64,000 nucleotides of DNA, from NCBI GenBank assembly GCA_964568805.1, contig CAZMRW010000010.1:10369-74368 (forward strand). The letters run 5' to 3'. Shown here piece by piece: positions 1-9,915 of the stretch (its first letter is position 1; each line of letters begins with the position of its first letter). The notes under the pieces were generated by a model. The model ran no database searches and was not told the origin of the DNA. It worked only from the letters and a program-made list of their open reading frames with translations. Source of the stretch: CAZMRW01 sp964568805. GTDB taxonomy: Bacteria; Pseudomonadota; Gammaproteobacteria; Methylococcales; Methylomonadaceae. Made by a program: the position numbers and the translations under genes.

Positions 1-2392
1 CAAAAGGCCTGGAGAGGACTGAAAACAGGGTCTCGGTAATAAATTTAGCGATATCGGCTAAATCATCGACGTTCGATAAGGTGATGACGAATTCATCGGC
101 GATGCCACGAGAGATGCTCTCGTCAGGCTGTAACACCTCGGTAAGGCGTTGCGCCACTTTCCGCAGCAGAATATCTCCTGATTGATAACCAAGAGAATCG
201 TTGATGAATTTAAAGCGGTCGATATCAAGCAATAGCACAGCCAGTTTTTTATTACTTTGTTTTAATTGCGGCATTAACTGACCCAACCGATCGTATAACA
301 AGGTTCGATTGGGTAGGCCGGTAAGTTTGTCAAAACAGGCCAGATAATTTAGCTGGCGCTCTTTTTCAATATTTTCCAGGCCATAGGCGATATCGCCGGC
401 TACTTCCATTAGCAGATTCATTTCTTGCTCATCGAAAAAATTCGGCTCCGAGGCATAGAGTGCAAATCCGCCAATAACCTGATCCATCACCACTAATGGA
501 AATGCGGCTACGGCTTGCAGGTTATGATTGAGCATGGGCTTTCTGCAGCCAGCCATTGGCGCATCGTCGGAGACATTGTTGCAGATGATCACCTGTTGTT
601 TGCGGAATGCCATTGCCAATGGTTCCCATCCTTCCGTTGCGTCTACAACGGAAGGATAATTCAGTTCTTCCAGATAACCGGCGCTAGCCCCTGCATGCGC
701 CACCGGATTGATGATGTTGTTTTCCGGGTCCGCCATGCCGATCCAGGCCAGGTTGAACCCGCCCGCCTGCGCCGCGATCTGGCAAGCTTCAGCCAGCAGT
801 TGATCTCTGTCCCGGATGTGAACGATGGCCGCGTTGATGCCGCTCAATACCGCATAAATTCGGTTGAGACGCAGGATGTTGGCCTGTTGTTGCTTACGTG
901 CGGTTATATCGGTAGTAATGCCGTCTATGCGCAAGGGTTTCCCGCTAACGTCATGAACCAGTTGCGCCCGATCGTAAAGCCAGCGAACTTCGCCGTTTGG
1001 TTTTACGATCCGGTACTCAAGACTCCCGCTTACGCCAGCGAATAAATTTTCTGAATATTGCGTTATCTTGGCTGTGTCCGCAGGATATACCACGTCAAAC
1101 CAAAGGTTTGGATTAGTGAAAAAATCAGATTTAGGCCTGCCATAGATACGTTCTGCAGCCGGGTTGAGGTATTGCAGTTTATGTGTGCGGGCGGAAATTG
1201 ACCAGATCACGTCGGTGATCGATGAGAGGATGCTTTCCAGTCGCTCTTCCGTTGTTCGTAGCGCCTGTTCCGTACGGTTGTGCTCGGCGATTTCCGCCGT
1301 CAGCGCCATTGTCCTTTGTTGAACCAGTTGCTCCAGTTGTTCATGCATCTGTGCCCGCATCAGTGCCATCGCTATCTGATTGCCGATACCTTGTAATGTT
1401 TTCAGGTGCTCATTACTGACCGGCCGCTCTTCCTCATGCAAGAGATTCATAACGCCCAGAGGACGGTTCGAAATTGTTATCGGAATACTGATGTGTTCGC
1501 CTGATAATCCTGTATGCTGCAGTAAACGCTTGGAAATCTCACAATCGAGCATGTTCGTTGCCTTATCGAGCTTTCCCGACAATAATTGCCGGCGGCAAAG
1601 ACAGTCGCCTTTTAGTGCGCAGGGAGCGGTCAGTTCTGGCGGAATATTGTGTGAGCCTGCCATCCGGAATACGCTATCGCCCTCGCACAAGGTTATCCAG
1701 CAGGCTCTTATTCCCGGTAATTCCGTGGCATGAGCGACGGATTTATCGATGACATCCTGTTCGCTGATTGCACGGTTGAGTCCATCCGCAATAAGGTATA
1801 AGCTGGTGAGAGTTTGGTTGGAGCAAGTCAGCTCCTTTTGCCGCGATTGGAGTTCTTCATTCATATGCACGGCTTCTTCGTAGACAGAAATCAGCAAATC
1901 AATGATTTGTTGATGCTCGACGGTGAGGAAATGCCGTTTCCCAAGCAGATAGATTTCAATTCCCATCTGCACTTTTTCGGTCTTGCGCAGCACCCGGTTC
2001 ATCAATAAGTATTCGATGCGCGACAGCAGATACTTTTCATCATAGGGTTTACGGATAAAGTTGTCGGCGCCGCATTCCAGACCCTTCATGATCCCTTGCA
2101 GATCGGTAAGCGAAGTTACCAGAATGACCGGAATGCCCCCCAGCGTTGTGTCGGATTTGATAGCACGGCACAAGGCGTAGCCGTCCATTTCCGGCATAAT
2201 GATATCGCTGATAATGATTTGCGGTTTGTGCTTGCTTAAAGCGGCCAGCGCCTGCCGGCCATTGAAGGCGGTAGTCACCTCATAGCCGTTTTTTTCCAGC
2301 AGGTATTGCAACTGTAATGCCTGGGTGGGACTATCTTCAACGATGAGAATGTCAATACCGTCGCCAGTCGATTTAGGATATTTTTTGGGCAT
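1..2392 (-). CDS. REC-GAF-PAS-GAF-GGDEF response regulator (3' end outside window)
   Basis: Output protein of the adjacent Wsp-like pathway; 797 codons are visible before it leaves the window. An N-terminal receiver domain (about residues 14-130) has the acidic pair E19-D20, the phospho-acceptor D63 (SDIIMPEMDG) and a KP motif near 112. A GAF domain (about 205-345) carries a cysteine cluster (GDCLC). A PAS domain (about 380-490), a second GAF (about 505-660) and a GGDEF domain (from about 675) follow. The GGDEF signature reads RGIADEF instead of R-x-GGDEF, so both catalytic glycines are replaced. The start is the ATG at 2392, 12 bp after the cheB stop, behind a weak AGAGAG. By position it corresponds to wspR, but the architecture is much larger and the degenerate signature argues against cyclase activity. 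An EAL domain beyond the edge is likely but unseen. Confidence 0.85.
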   Translation of the reverse strand, partial: MPKKYPKSTGDGIDILIVEDSPTQALQLQYLLEKNGYEVTTAFNGRQALAALSKHKPQIIISDIIMPEMDGYALCRAIKSDTTLGGIPVILVTSLTDLQGIMKGLECGADNFIRKPYDEKYLLSRIEYLLMNRVLRKTEKVQMGIEIYLLGKRHFLTVEHQQIIDLLISVYEEAVHMNEELQSRQKELTCSNQTLTSLYLIADGLNRAISEQDVIDKSVAHATELPGIRACWITLCEGDSVFRMAGSHNIPPELTAPCALKGDCLCRRQLLSGKLDKATNMLDCEISKRLLQHTGLSGEHISIPITISNRPLGVMNLLHEEERPVSNEHLKTLQGIGNQIAMALMRAQMHEQLEQLVQQRTMALTAEIAEHNRTEQALRTTEERLESILSSITDVIWSISARTHKLQYLNPAAERIYGRPKSDFFTNPNLWFDVVYPADTAKITQYSENLFAGVSGSLEYRIVKPNGEVRWLYDRAQLVHDVSGKPLRIDGITTDITARKQQQANILRLNRIYAVLSGINAAIVHIRDRDQLLAEACQIAAQAGGFNLAWIGMADPENNIINPVAHAGASAGYLEELNYPSVVDATEGWEPLAMAFRKQQVIICNNVSDDAPMAGCRKPMLNHNLQAVAAFPLVVMDQVIGGFALYASEPNFFDEQEMNLLMEVAGDIAYGLENIEKERQLNYLACFDKLTGLPNRTLLYDRLGQLMPQLKQSNKKLAVLLLDIDRFKFINDSLGYQSGDILLRKVAQRLTEVLQPDESISRGIADEFVITLSNVDDLADIAKFITETLFSVLSRPF

Positions 2393-2404
2393 TTCGATAC
2401 TCTC

Positions 2405-3493
2405 TTATAATGGTCTTGTCATGCAGGCAAGCGCATCAGCGATTTTGTCAGGTGCGAGTATAAATGTTGCAGCGCCGAGGATGACGGCTTCTCCAGGCAT
2501 GCCATATACGACGGAACTTTCCTTGTCCTGTGCTATGGTGACGGCGCCTTTCTTTTTCATCAAACCAAGCTCAGCCGCGCCGTCTTTGCCCATGCCGGTG
2601 AGCAGAACACCTGCCGCATGGGCGCCGTAGGCTTCCGCAACAGAATTGAACAGACATGAGACCGAGGGACAATGTCCGTTTATTGGGCTCCCCTTTTCCA
2701 ACCTGATTCGCCCTGTTCCGTTTACCGTTGTCTGATAGCCGTTCGGCGCGACATAGGCATGATCTGGTTGCATAACGAGCTCGTGTTTCGCCATGCTGAC
2801 CGGGAAACCCGTTGATTGCATCAGCCAATCAGCAAAATTTTCTGCGAAGCCATTAGTGATGTGCTGTACCAAAATAATGGGAACCGGAAAATTTCTGGGA
2901 AGCGCTGACAATATCTGTTGAAGCGCCGGCGGCCCCCCTGTAGAGGAACCGATGGCAACGAGCCTGATTTCCTCGATCGGTCTATTTGTCTTTGGGATGG
3001 ATTGCGAAAGGGTTACAGGTAAAGTTCTTGATTGTTTGTTCCAGCGCCTGACCACTTTGACTTCCGACATCAGTTTAACTGTTTGTATCAATTCCCGAGC
3101 CGTCGCTGTATGTTGGGGATGGCCGATGCTCATCGGTCTTTTTATCACTGCCAGTGCCCCTGCATCTAACGCGGACAGAGTTGATTCCATTTCGGCTGCG
3201 GATGAACTGCCGGTTACCATAATAATGGGTACCGGGCTGTTTTCCATGATGGCTCGGGTCGCATCGAGTCCATTCATTTTTGGCATGTGTATATCCATGG
3301 TAACGATATCCGGCTTTTGGCTTTTAACGGCGGCAAGCGCTTCTTCGCCGTTTGTCGCCGTCCCGATTATCTGTATTTCCGGATCGGAAGCCAGCAGATA
3401 GACGAGAAATTCTCGTACCGTTTGTGAATCCTCTACGACGAGGACCTTGATCTTAGGTTTCCGCACTTCGGAGGAAGGCGGGCAATTGTCCAT
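2405..3493 (-). CDS. cheB: Chemotaxis response regulator protein-glutamate methylesterase (CheB / WspF-like)
   Basis: Removes methyl groups from, or deamidates, glutamates of the methyl-accepting protein, and so sets adaptation. The receiver domain (about residues 12-130) has the VVEDS and TMDIHMP motifs with the phosphorylatable Asp. A linker leads to the methylesterase domain (about 170-360), which shows the catalytic serine region IGSSTGGP, the histidine in LVQHI and the aspartate in TGMGKDG. The length of 362 aa is normal for CheB. It lies between the CheA-type hybrid kinase, from which a roughly 700-bp gap separates it, and the GGDEF response regulator, which is the wspE-wspF-wspR order. 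The gap implies that it may have its own promoter. Confidence 0.95.
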   Translation of the reverse strand: MDNCPPSSEVRKPKIKVLVVEDSQTVREFLVYLLASDPEIQIIGTATNGEEALAAVKSQKPDIVTMDIHMPKMNGLDATRAIMENSPVPIIMVTGSSSAAEMESTLSALDAGALAVIKRPMSIGHPQHTATARELIQTVKLMSEVKVVRRWNKQSRTLPVTLSQSIPKTNRPIEEIRLVAIGSSTGGPPALQQILSALPRNFPVPIILVQHITNGFAENFADWLMQSTGFPVSMAKHELVMQPDHAYVAPNGYQTTVNGTGRIRLEKGSPINGHCPSVSCLFNSVAEAYGAHAAGVLLTGMGKDGAAELGLMKKKGAVTIAQDKESSVVYGMPGEAVILGAATFILAPDKIADALACMTRPL

Positions 3494-4191
3494 TATTTGA
3501 TCCCCGGGTTTCTGATTATCAGATGCTCAATTCTGATTGCAGTATTCAGATATAAACAGTGTTGAAGAGACGATCTCTTTAAAATTAATAACAACATGTC
3601 GTAGAGTACCGTTAAAGAAATAGCTCATGTTAATATGGAATTTGATGGCGGGTGCTACATTTGCTCAATAATTCCACTGTTTTGTCTGATAAAAAAGAGT
3701 GTAGAGAAGGCGGAAACTACAAATTCATACCTAAAAGCTTTATTGAAATTAATTTTTCATAAATTTCTGATCCGGAGTCTTTCCGGCGGCCCTATCGTGT
3801 GATTGAATCGGGGCGGTATCTTTTAATAATTTTACGATAGTGATGATATGCAGGTGCGTGAATCAGTTTGATTATTATTTAATTAGCGGATAAACAATAC
3901 TAACAACTATAGTCTTGTTTTTTTAAAATTCAAGCGCTCCCTTTATGGGCAGGTGTCAAAAAACCAGTAATCGCCGTTTTCTTGTTTGACTGATGGGACA
4001 AAAGTTTATAGGTTGTCATAGGGTATACATCCAGGTAAGGAGAACGATTAAAGTTGAGTCACATTGATAGGCTTTTAGTGCTACCCATGTATCAGAAGAT
4101 GGAAGGGCGTGCGGCCAGTCCTCACAGAGGCGGGGTTAGGGCGAATTGGCGCATAAATTGGCAATTTGCCTGGAGCCATCTAAAAAATGCA
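3494..4191. other. Long intergenic gap inside the Wsp-like operon
   Basis: About 700 bp separate the hybrid kinase stop from the cheB start. The stretch is more A+T rich than its surroundings and has no convincing ORF in any frame. A small CCGGA/TCCGG hairpin lies near 3775-3790. A minus-strand promoter for cheB and the GGDEF gene is expected here, but no hexamer pair could be assigned with confidence. Confidence 0.4.
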
Positions 4192-6381
4192 CTAGATCAA
4201 CCTTTGCACAATTTCCAGCAAATTACTCTGTTCAAAACTGTTTTTGACGATATAGGCATTGGCGCCAACATCGATGCCATGTTCGCGATCTTCGCGGGAG
4301 GCAAGAGCTGTCACCAGGACCACAGGCAGTTCGGCGAATTTCTTGTCGCAGCGTATCTTCGCTGTCAGTTCGAAGCCGTTCATGCGGGGCATCTCCACGT
4401 CAGAAACGACGATATCGAACTTGCCGCTACGCAATTGGGTCAGGCCATCGATGCCGTCTATAGCCGTCACTACCTGGTAGCCGGCGCTTTCCAATATACC
4501 TTTCAGCAAATTTCGTGCGGTAATCGAGTCTTCTACGACCAATACGGATTTTTTGAGACCACGCTGTTCCTGTTGCGTAGTCAAACTGATCGGATTGATA
4601 GGGGGGACTGAAAGCGCCGATTTCACCAGATCGGACACGTTGAGCACGGGAACCGCCTTGCCCGAACCCAAAATGGTTGCTCCTGTAATATTCCTGACCC
4701 GGGCAAGTTGTTTGCCGAGACTTTTCACCAGGACCTCCTGCTCGTAAAGCACTTCATCGACGACGAATGCAATTCGTTTTCTGCTCGCGGTCAGCACGAT
4801 TACATGGAGGTGGTTGCCGCTTGCAGTATCCCGGCGCGGCAAGGTCAAGGCGTCACTGAGCCGCACCAGTGACAATGTGGTGCCATTTAAACGGATCGTC
4901 TCACGGTTTTCCACCGTCAGCACCTCGGAAATAGTTACCCTCATGGTCTGCTCGGCGCTGGCGGCGGGAAGCACAAACAGTTGCTCGCCCATGCGCACGA
5001 CGATGCCTCGGTAGGTAGCAAACATCAGCGGAAGCAGGATGCGAAAAGTCGTTCCATTGCCCGGCCGCGTGTCCAAAGCAATCCTGCCGCCCAGTTTTTC
5101 TACTTTATCCTGCACAATCGCAAGACCCAGGCCGCGCCCGGAAATTTCAGTAATAATGGAGCTGGTCGATACGCCCGATTGATAAATCAGTTCCAGCGCC
5201 TGCCTCTGTTCCAGCTTGCTTAGCTGCTCCGCAGATAGAATACCGAGCCGCTCAACGGACGACTTGACTTTGTCGATATCAATTCCGGCGCCGTCATCGG
5301 CAATCGCGGCTTCAACACGATTGCCGTCTCTGGGCTTGAAGGTAATGGTAATGGTCCCATGGCGCGGTTTATACCGGTCTGTTCGTTGTTCCGGCATTTC
5401 GATGCCGTGGTCGATGCAATTGCGAATCAAATGCAACAAGGGATCCTTGAATTCCTCGAGTAATCGCCGGTCGGCTTCGATCTCGCCGCCCCGAATATCC
5501 AGTTTGATTTCTTTGCCTGCATCCCGGGCAAATTCGCGCACCATCCGGGGAAAACTTTCCGTCAACGATGAGAAAGGCAGCATCAGCGCCTTTTTCATGT
5601 TCGCAAGCAGATCGTCCACCATGTGCTCCAGCATGCGCTGATCCTGGTCGGCCGATTTCGTGATGGCGTGGAGTTGATTCGTCAAACTCTTGAGGAACGC
5701 GGTATTCCGGTCCAGCAGATCCAGCCATTGCGGTTGCTGCGCTGCGATACTGTAAAAATCGGGATGGCGCATTTTGAGATTCGCCCATTCCTTAGCCCAG
5801 GACACCGCCATGGTCTGCAGGGCCTGCAGTCCCTGCCTGCGATGTTGCGCCAGCAGTTTTGCCGAGAGCATCTCTTCCGCTTGCAGGAAAATGGCATCCA
5901 GCCTGTCGGTGGTAATGCGCACAGTACTTGTAATCGGCGATTTTTTTTCCGGCACCGGCCTTGATGTTTCCTTGGCCCGGCGCGGTGGCGCCTGCGCTTT
6001 TTGCGTAGGTTGCACTTTCTCAGTTACGGGCGGCATGTTCGCTTGAGGCAAGGCCAATAATGCGTTCAACTGGTTAAGCGCTTGGTGCAATCTATCCAGC
6101 AGTTCCGTTGTCGGCGAGAGTTCCTTTTGTTTCATTGCGGCAAAGGTGGTTTCCAGCGACTGGCAGGCGCTTTCGATCTGTGTCAGGTTGACTGAGCGGG
6201 CCGCGCCTTTCAAACTGTGCGCTTCACGGAAGATCATCTCAATGATCACGGTCTGTCGTTCGTCGTCCGGAGTTCGTTCAAGTTCGGCGACTCCGGCAAA
6301 GAGCGCGTCGATATGGTCCTGTGCTTCAATTCTGAATGTCGCCAGAAGCCTGTTAAGAAACGCACTGTCTTTTTCAGCCAT
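4192..6381 (-). CDS. CheA-REC hybrid chemosensory histidine kinase (WspE-like)
   Basis: Central kinase of the pathway. It should autophosphorylate and pass phosphate to CheB and to the response regulator. Domains in order: an Hpt domain with the phospho-histidine H55 in REAHSLKG; a proline-rich linker; a dimerisation region; a HATPase_c domain with the N-box HLIRNCIDHG, G1 motif DDGAGID and GRGLGLAIV; a CheW-like domain (about 450-590); and a C-terminal receiver domain (about 610-729) with VVEDS and VVSDVEMPRMNG. The hybrid layout and 729-aa length match WspE/FrzE-type CheA rather than flagellar CheA. It starts 12 bp after the MCP stop and is probably co-transcribed with it. Confidence 0.93.
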   Translation of the reverse strand: MAEKDSAFLNRLLATFRIEAQDHIDALFAGVAELERTPDDERQTVIIEMIFREAHSLKGAARSVNLTQIESACQSLETTFAAMKQKELSPTTELLDRLHQALNQLNALLALPQANMPPVTEKVQPTQKAQAPPRRAKETSRPVPEKKSPITSTVRITTDRLDAIFLQAEEMLSAKLLAQHRRQGLQALQTMAVSWAKEWANLKMRHPDFYSIAAQQPQWLDLLDRNTAFLKSLTNQLHAITKSADQDQRMLEHMVDDLLANMKKALMLPFSSLTESFPRMVREFARDAGKEIKLDIRGGEIEADRRLLEEFKDPLLHLIRNCIDHGIEMPEQRTDRYKPRHGTITITFKPRDGNRVEAAIADDGAGIDIDKVKSSVERLGILSAEQLSKLEQRQALELIYQSGVSTSSIITEISGRGLGLAIVQDKVEKLGGRIALDTRPGNGTTFRILLPLMFATYRGIVVRMGEQLFVLPAASAEQTMRVTISEVLTVENRETIRLNGTTLSLVRLSDALTLPRRDTASGNHLHVIVLTASRKRIAFVVDEVLYEQEVLVKSLGKQLARVRNITGATILGSGKAVPVLNVSDLVKSALSVPPINPISLTTQQEQRGLKKSVLVVEDSITARNLLKGILESAGYQVVTAIDGIDGLTQLRSGKFDIVVSDVEMPRMNGFELTAKIRCDKKFAELPVVLVTALASREDREHGIDVGANAYIVKNSFEQSNLLEIVQRLI

Positions 6382-6393
6382 TGCGGACCCCCA

Positions 6394-9300
6394 TTATTCA
6401 CGTTCTACCAGCTTTTTAAGGTTTATTCCCAGTTCGTGCAGTTTTTGCGCTGCCGCCTCGGACTGTTTCGTGCTGTCCACATTCTGGGTGCTGGCCTGTT
6501 TGATATTCTCCATCGCCAGCGCCACTTGGTCCATGCCCATCAACTGCTGCCGGTTCGATGCGGCAATCTGCGTTGCTGCCTGCGCTGCTTCGGTGATGCT
6601 GTCGGCAAGTAGTCGGATGGACTCTCCGGCTTGTGCGGATTGCTGCACGCCGGCTTCCACCGCTTTGGTTCCGTTCTCGGTGGCCAGTACTGCGGTGTTG
6701 GTCGCTTTTTGGATATCGCTTAGAATTGCCCGTACTTGGGCTGTCGCTTCTTTCGATTGGGTGGCAAGACTTTTGATCTCCTGGGCGACCACGCTAAATC
6801 CTTTTCCCTGTTCGCCTGCCTTGGCTGCTTCGATGGCGGCGTTTACGGCCAGAAGATTGGACTGATCGGATAGATCATTGACGGCGGCAACGATCTCGCC
6901 GATTGCCTGGCTCTGGTCGCTCAATCTCATGATGCTTTCTCCGATGTACTCCATCTGATCTCGAATCCGTCTCATTCCCTCAATCGTTTCTTCCACCGAT
7001 TTTTTACCGGTTTGCGAGACTTGCCCCAGCTTCTTCGCGCTCTCTAGCACATGGCTTGCTTTTTGGCTGGCGACCTGTACGGTTTGTTTGACTTCTTCCA
7101 CGGTCGCCATCGTCTGATTCACTGACGTGGCCGTTTCTATCGAACTTGACGTCACCTGATTCGTTGCCACCAGAATTTCACTGGTGCCGGAGCCTAACAC
7201 CTTGATGCCTTCCCGAACTTGTTGCACTAACCTTTCCAGGTCTGCCGTTCGCTCCTGGACTCTGAGTTCGAGTTCGGCGTGCGCTTTTCGCAATTGTTCC
7301 TCCGCCTGCTTTTTTTCCGAGATATCGCTGCTCATGAGCAAAAAGCCGATGGGGTTGCCGGAAACATCGTTGCGGCGCGTGAGAACAAGGCTTGCCATGA
7401 ATCGGGAGCCATCCTTTCGGACGCGTTCAAATTCACCCTCCGCCAGCCCCTTCTCAAAAGCCGCCGCCAGTAGTTTCGTGACAGCTCCGGTTGCAATGTC
7501 TTCGGACGTATGTAACAGGTTCGAATTTTTGCCGAGAATGTCTTCTGCCTTATACCAGTAGTTTCGCCATGCGCCTTCGTTCCAGGAGACGATATTGTGA
7601 TCAAGGTCCATGCCGATGATAGAGTATTTAATAGAGCTTTGTAGAATGTTGTCCAGGAAGTTCTTTGTCTCGACGAATTCCCGCATGATTCGCCTGGATT
7701 CGGTGACATCGCGTGCCGTAGCTAAAACTCCGATCACATTGCCACGTCCGTCCTTATAGACTGACGCGTTGCATAGTACATCGGTAAGCTTGCCGTCGCG
7801 ATACCTGATAGTGAGTGGGTAATCAGTGATGAAGCCTTTGAGGAAGACCTGCTGGTAGACTTGGCGGGCATTGTCCGGTTCGGTGAAGTAATTGGGAAAT
7901 TCGGCGCCTATCAGTTCTGCGCGAGTGACGCCGGTTACCTTGATGCTGGCCTCATTGACATCGGTGATCTTACCTTCCGGGCTGATGGTGAACAGCGGAT
8001 CCAGGCTCGCCTCGATCAAGCTTCGAGCGTATTGGAAAGCGGTCTTCTGGACGGTTACGTCCCGGATAGTTGCCACGACGGTCAACCCTTCCGGGCTTTC
8101 GATGGGGCTCAGGCTGATCTCTATCGGAAATTCACTTCCATCCTTGCGGGCTCCATACAGATCTAGACCGACGCCCATGGGGCGCTGGCGCGGATTTTCG
8201 AAGAATTTCGCACGATGTCCCGGATGCACGTCCCGGAAGCGGCCGGGGACAAGGGCTTCAACGGGTTTCTCCAATATTTCCTCACGTTCATAGCCGAATA
8301 AACGTTCGGTCTGGCTGTTCACCAGCAAAATATTTCCGTCTCGGTTGATCAGAATCATTGCGTCCGGTGCCGATTCGATCAGGGTCTGAAATCTTCGTTC
8401 CGCCCAATGGCTTGCCGTCACGTCGCGCGCCGCCGCGAATACGCCGAGTACATCGCCGCTGTCGTCCTTATAGACTGAGGCGTTATACAGAACATCGGTG
8501 AGCTTGCCGTCGCGGTGCCGTATCGTGAGCGGATAATCTGTGACGAAGCCTCTGGCGAAAACCTGTTGGTAGATTTCGCGCGCTTTATCCGGTTCAGTGA
8601 AGGAATTGGAAAAATCTGTGTCGATCAAGGCCTCTCGATTCATCCCGGTCGCCTTGATGGTGGCCTCGTTAACGTCGGTAATCTTGCCCTCCGGATTGAT
8701 GGTCACCAGCGGGTCGAGGCTCGCCTCGATCAGGCTGCGGGCATAAGCGGGATTGGCGATTACCGATTGCAATCTCATTCCAACCGGGAGCGAGACAAGC
8801 AACGAGCCGATCATCACCAGCAGAATGATTCCGCCGAAACTGGCGACTCGGTCCGCCAAGGTCTTTATACTCGCCCGCAGGTAGATGGTTCCGATGATCC
8901 GTTGGCCCTGCTTTACCGGCCAGAATCCGATAAACTCGTTACCTTCGAACCGCTGACTCTGAGTTTCTGCCGATGATGGCGGCTGAATGCCTGAACGGGA
9001 ATAGCCCGCAAAGAGCGAGCCGTTCGATGCGTAGACGCCGGCTGCAGTAATTTGGGAGTTAGCTTCGAAGGTGTTCAGGTAGTCCTGTGCTGCCTTGGCA
9101 TCGTTAAATTCAAGCGCCGCAGTCACACTCGCCGCGAGTATCCCCGCTTGCGCAGAGATTTCCTCGGTTTTGCGCGCTTGGTAGGTATAATTATCGTAGA
9201 CGATGATGGCGACCCCCGCTATCAGCAGAGCCATGGCGGTGGTCACCATCGTGACCAATGTGAGTTTTGCGCGCATGCGCAATTCGGCAAACCAACGCAT
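6394..9300 (-). CDS. Methyl-accepting protein with CHASE8-like sensor and four PAS domains (WspA-like)
   Basis: Membrane chemoreceptor of 968 aa. TM1 is about residues 11-35. A short periplasmic segment has the CHASE8-type signature ([22 protein letters not shown]) also found in the diguanylate cyclase YfiN. TM2 is near 155-175. Four PAS domains follow, of which the first and third are near copies of each other, and then a coiled coil and a canonical MCP signalling hairpin ([20 protein letters not shown]). No clear HAMP domain is seen between TM2 and the first PAS. The start is the ATG at 9300, directly after the YfiR-like stop. The context predicts that the periplasmic YfiR-like partner controls this receptor, which in turn controls the hybrid CheA. 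There is no C-terminal CheR-binding pentapeptide. Confidence 0.92.
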   Translation of the reverse strand: MRWFAELRMRAKLTLVTMVTTAMALLIAGVAIIVYDNYTYQARKTEEISAQAGILAASVTAALEFNDAKAAQDYLNTFEANSQITAAGVYASNGSLFAGYSRSGIQPPSSAETQSQRFEGNEFIGFWPVKQGQRIIGTIYLRASIKTLADRVASFGGIILLVMIGSLLVSLPVGMRLQSVIANPAYARSLIEASLDPLVTINPEGKITDVNEATIKATGMNREALIDTDFSNSFTEPDKAREIYQQVFARGFVTDYPLTIRHRDGKLTDVLYNASVYKDDSGDVLGVFAAARDVTASHWAERRFQTLIESAPDAMILINRDGNILLVNSQTERLFGYEREEILEKPVEALVPGRFRDVHPGHRAKFFENPRQRPMGVGLDLYGARKDGSEFPIEISLSPIESPEGLTVVATIRDVTVQKTAFQYARSLIEASLDPLFTISPEGKITDVNEASIKVTGVTRAELIGAEFPNYFTEPDNARQVYQQVFLKGFITDYPLTIRYRDGKLTDVLCNASVYKDGRGNVIGVLATARDVTESRRIMREFVETKNFLDNILQSSIKYSIIGMDLDHNIVSWNEGAWRNYWYKAEDILGKNSNLLHTSEDIATGAVTKLLAAAFEKGLAEGEFERVRKDGSRFMASLVLTRRNDVSGNPIGFLLMSSDISEKKQAEEQLRKAHAELELRVQERTADLERLVQQVREGIKVLGSGTSEILVATNQVTSSSIETATSVNQTMATVEEVKQTVQVASQKASHVLESAKKLGQVSQTGKKSVEETIEGMRRIRDQMEYIGESIMRLSDQSQAIGEIVAAVNDLSDQSNLLAVNAAIEAAKAGEQGKGFSVVAQEIKSLATQSKEATAQVRAILSDIQKATNTAVLATENGTKAVEAGVQQSAQAGESIRLLADSITEAAQAATQIAASNRQQLMGMDQVALAMENIKQASTQNVDSTKQSEAAAQKLHELGINLKKLVERE

Positions 9301-9915
9301 CTATCTGCCCTCCTTTAATGACGTTCTTCGTTTGACGTTAAGGGCCAGACTCAACAGTTTGGAACTGATGACAAGCCCGTTTTGCGCTGCGGCCTCATCA
9401 TCGATGTTGAAGCGCACACGGTTATCCTTGATGACAAACTCGATGATTCCGGTAGCCGATCCGGAACCATCGTCATCGGTAACGGTGAGCACGTTGCCGC
9501 CGCGGACGGCTTCGATGATTTGCTCCAAGGATTGCGCATCGGAATCGCCGATATAGAGGATGTGGCAGCCGGAATCCCTTCCTACCGTTTTCAAACGGCG
9601 GCTGACGACTTTGCGGTTATTGATAAGCTCGCCGGCCGCCACCTTGTCAAGGGCTTCCCCGAACGGATCCTCCCCGGCGATACACAGATTGATGGGGCTG
9701 GCCGCTGATGAAAACGCCGATCCCGGCCATTCGACGTAAAGCCCGAATTTGGAGAGGAGCGCAGCTTTCAGTGCATACTCCTGCGCCTGTTCCTGAGCGT
9801 TGGCCGGGTTAAATACTCCGGCTGTCAGGGCCATGCTGATAAGCATGACCACCGCCCTAACTATGCGCGGTGGTAAACGCATTCCTGCGAGTCGCGGGGT
9901 ATTTAAAAATTCCAT
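9301..9915 (-). CDS. YfiR-family (DUF4154) periplasmic protein
   Basis: 204-aa secreted protein with an N-terminal hydrophobic signal (AVVMLISMALTAG) and a cleavage-like ANAQ. The DUF4154/YfiR hallmarks are present: KAALLSKFGLYVEWP near the N-terminus, the LCIAG strand, CHILYIG, GGNVLTVTDD and VRFNIDDEAA. In the known YfiBNR system YfiR is a periplasmic repressor of the CHASE8-bearing cyclase YfiN. Here the immediately downstream gene is a CHASE8-like MCP instead of a cyclase. It overlaps the TonB-receptor stop by 13 bp and abuts the MCP, so the three are very probably one transcript. A start at M12 is also possible. No YfiB is seen. Confidence 0.88.
   Translation of the reverse strand: MEFLNTPRLAGMRLPPRIVRAVVMLISMALTAGVFNPANAQEQAQEYALKAALLSKFGLYVEWPGSAFSSAASPINLCIAGEDPFGEALDKVAAGELINNRKVVSRRLKTVGRDSGCHILYIGDSDAQSLEQIIEAVRGGNVLTVTDDDGSGSATGIIEFVIKDNRVRFNIDDEAAAQNGLVISSKLLSLALNVKRRTSLKEGR

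Noticed and set aside
4054..4611. Plus-strand frame with a fair ribosome site (GGAG) at its start
   Set aside because: Most of it lies antisense to the conserved receiver domain of the hybrid kinase and its product has no recognisable features.
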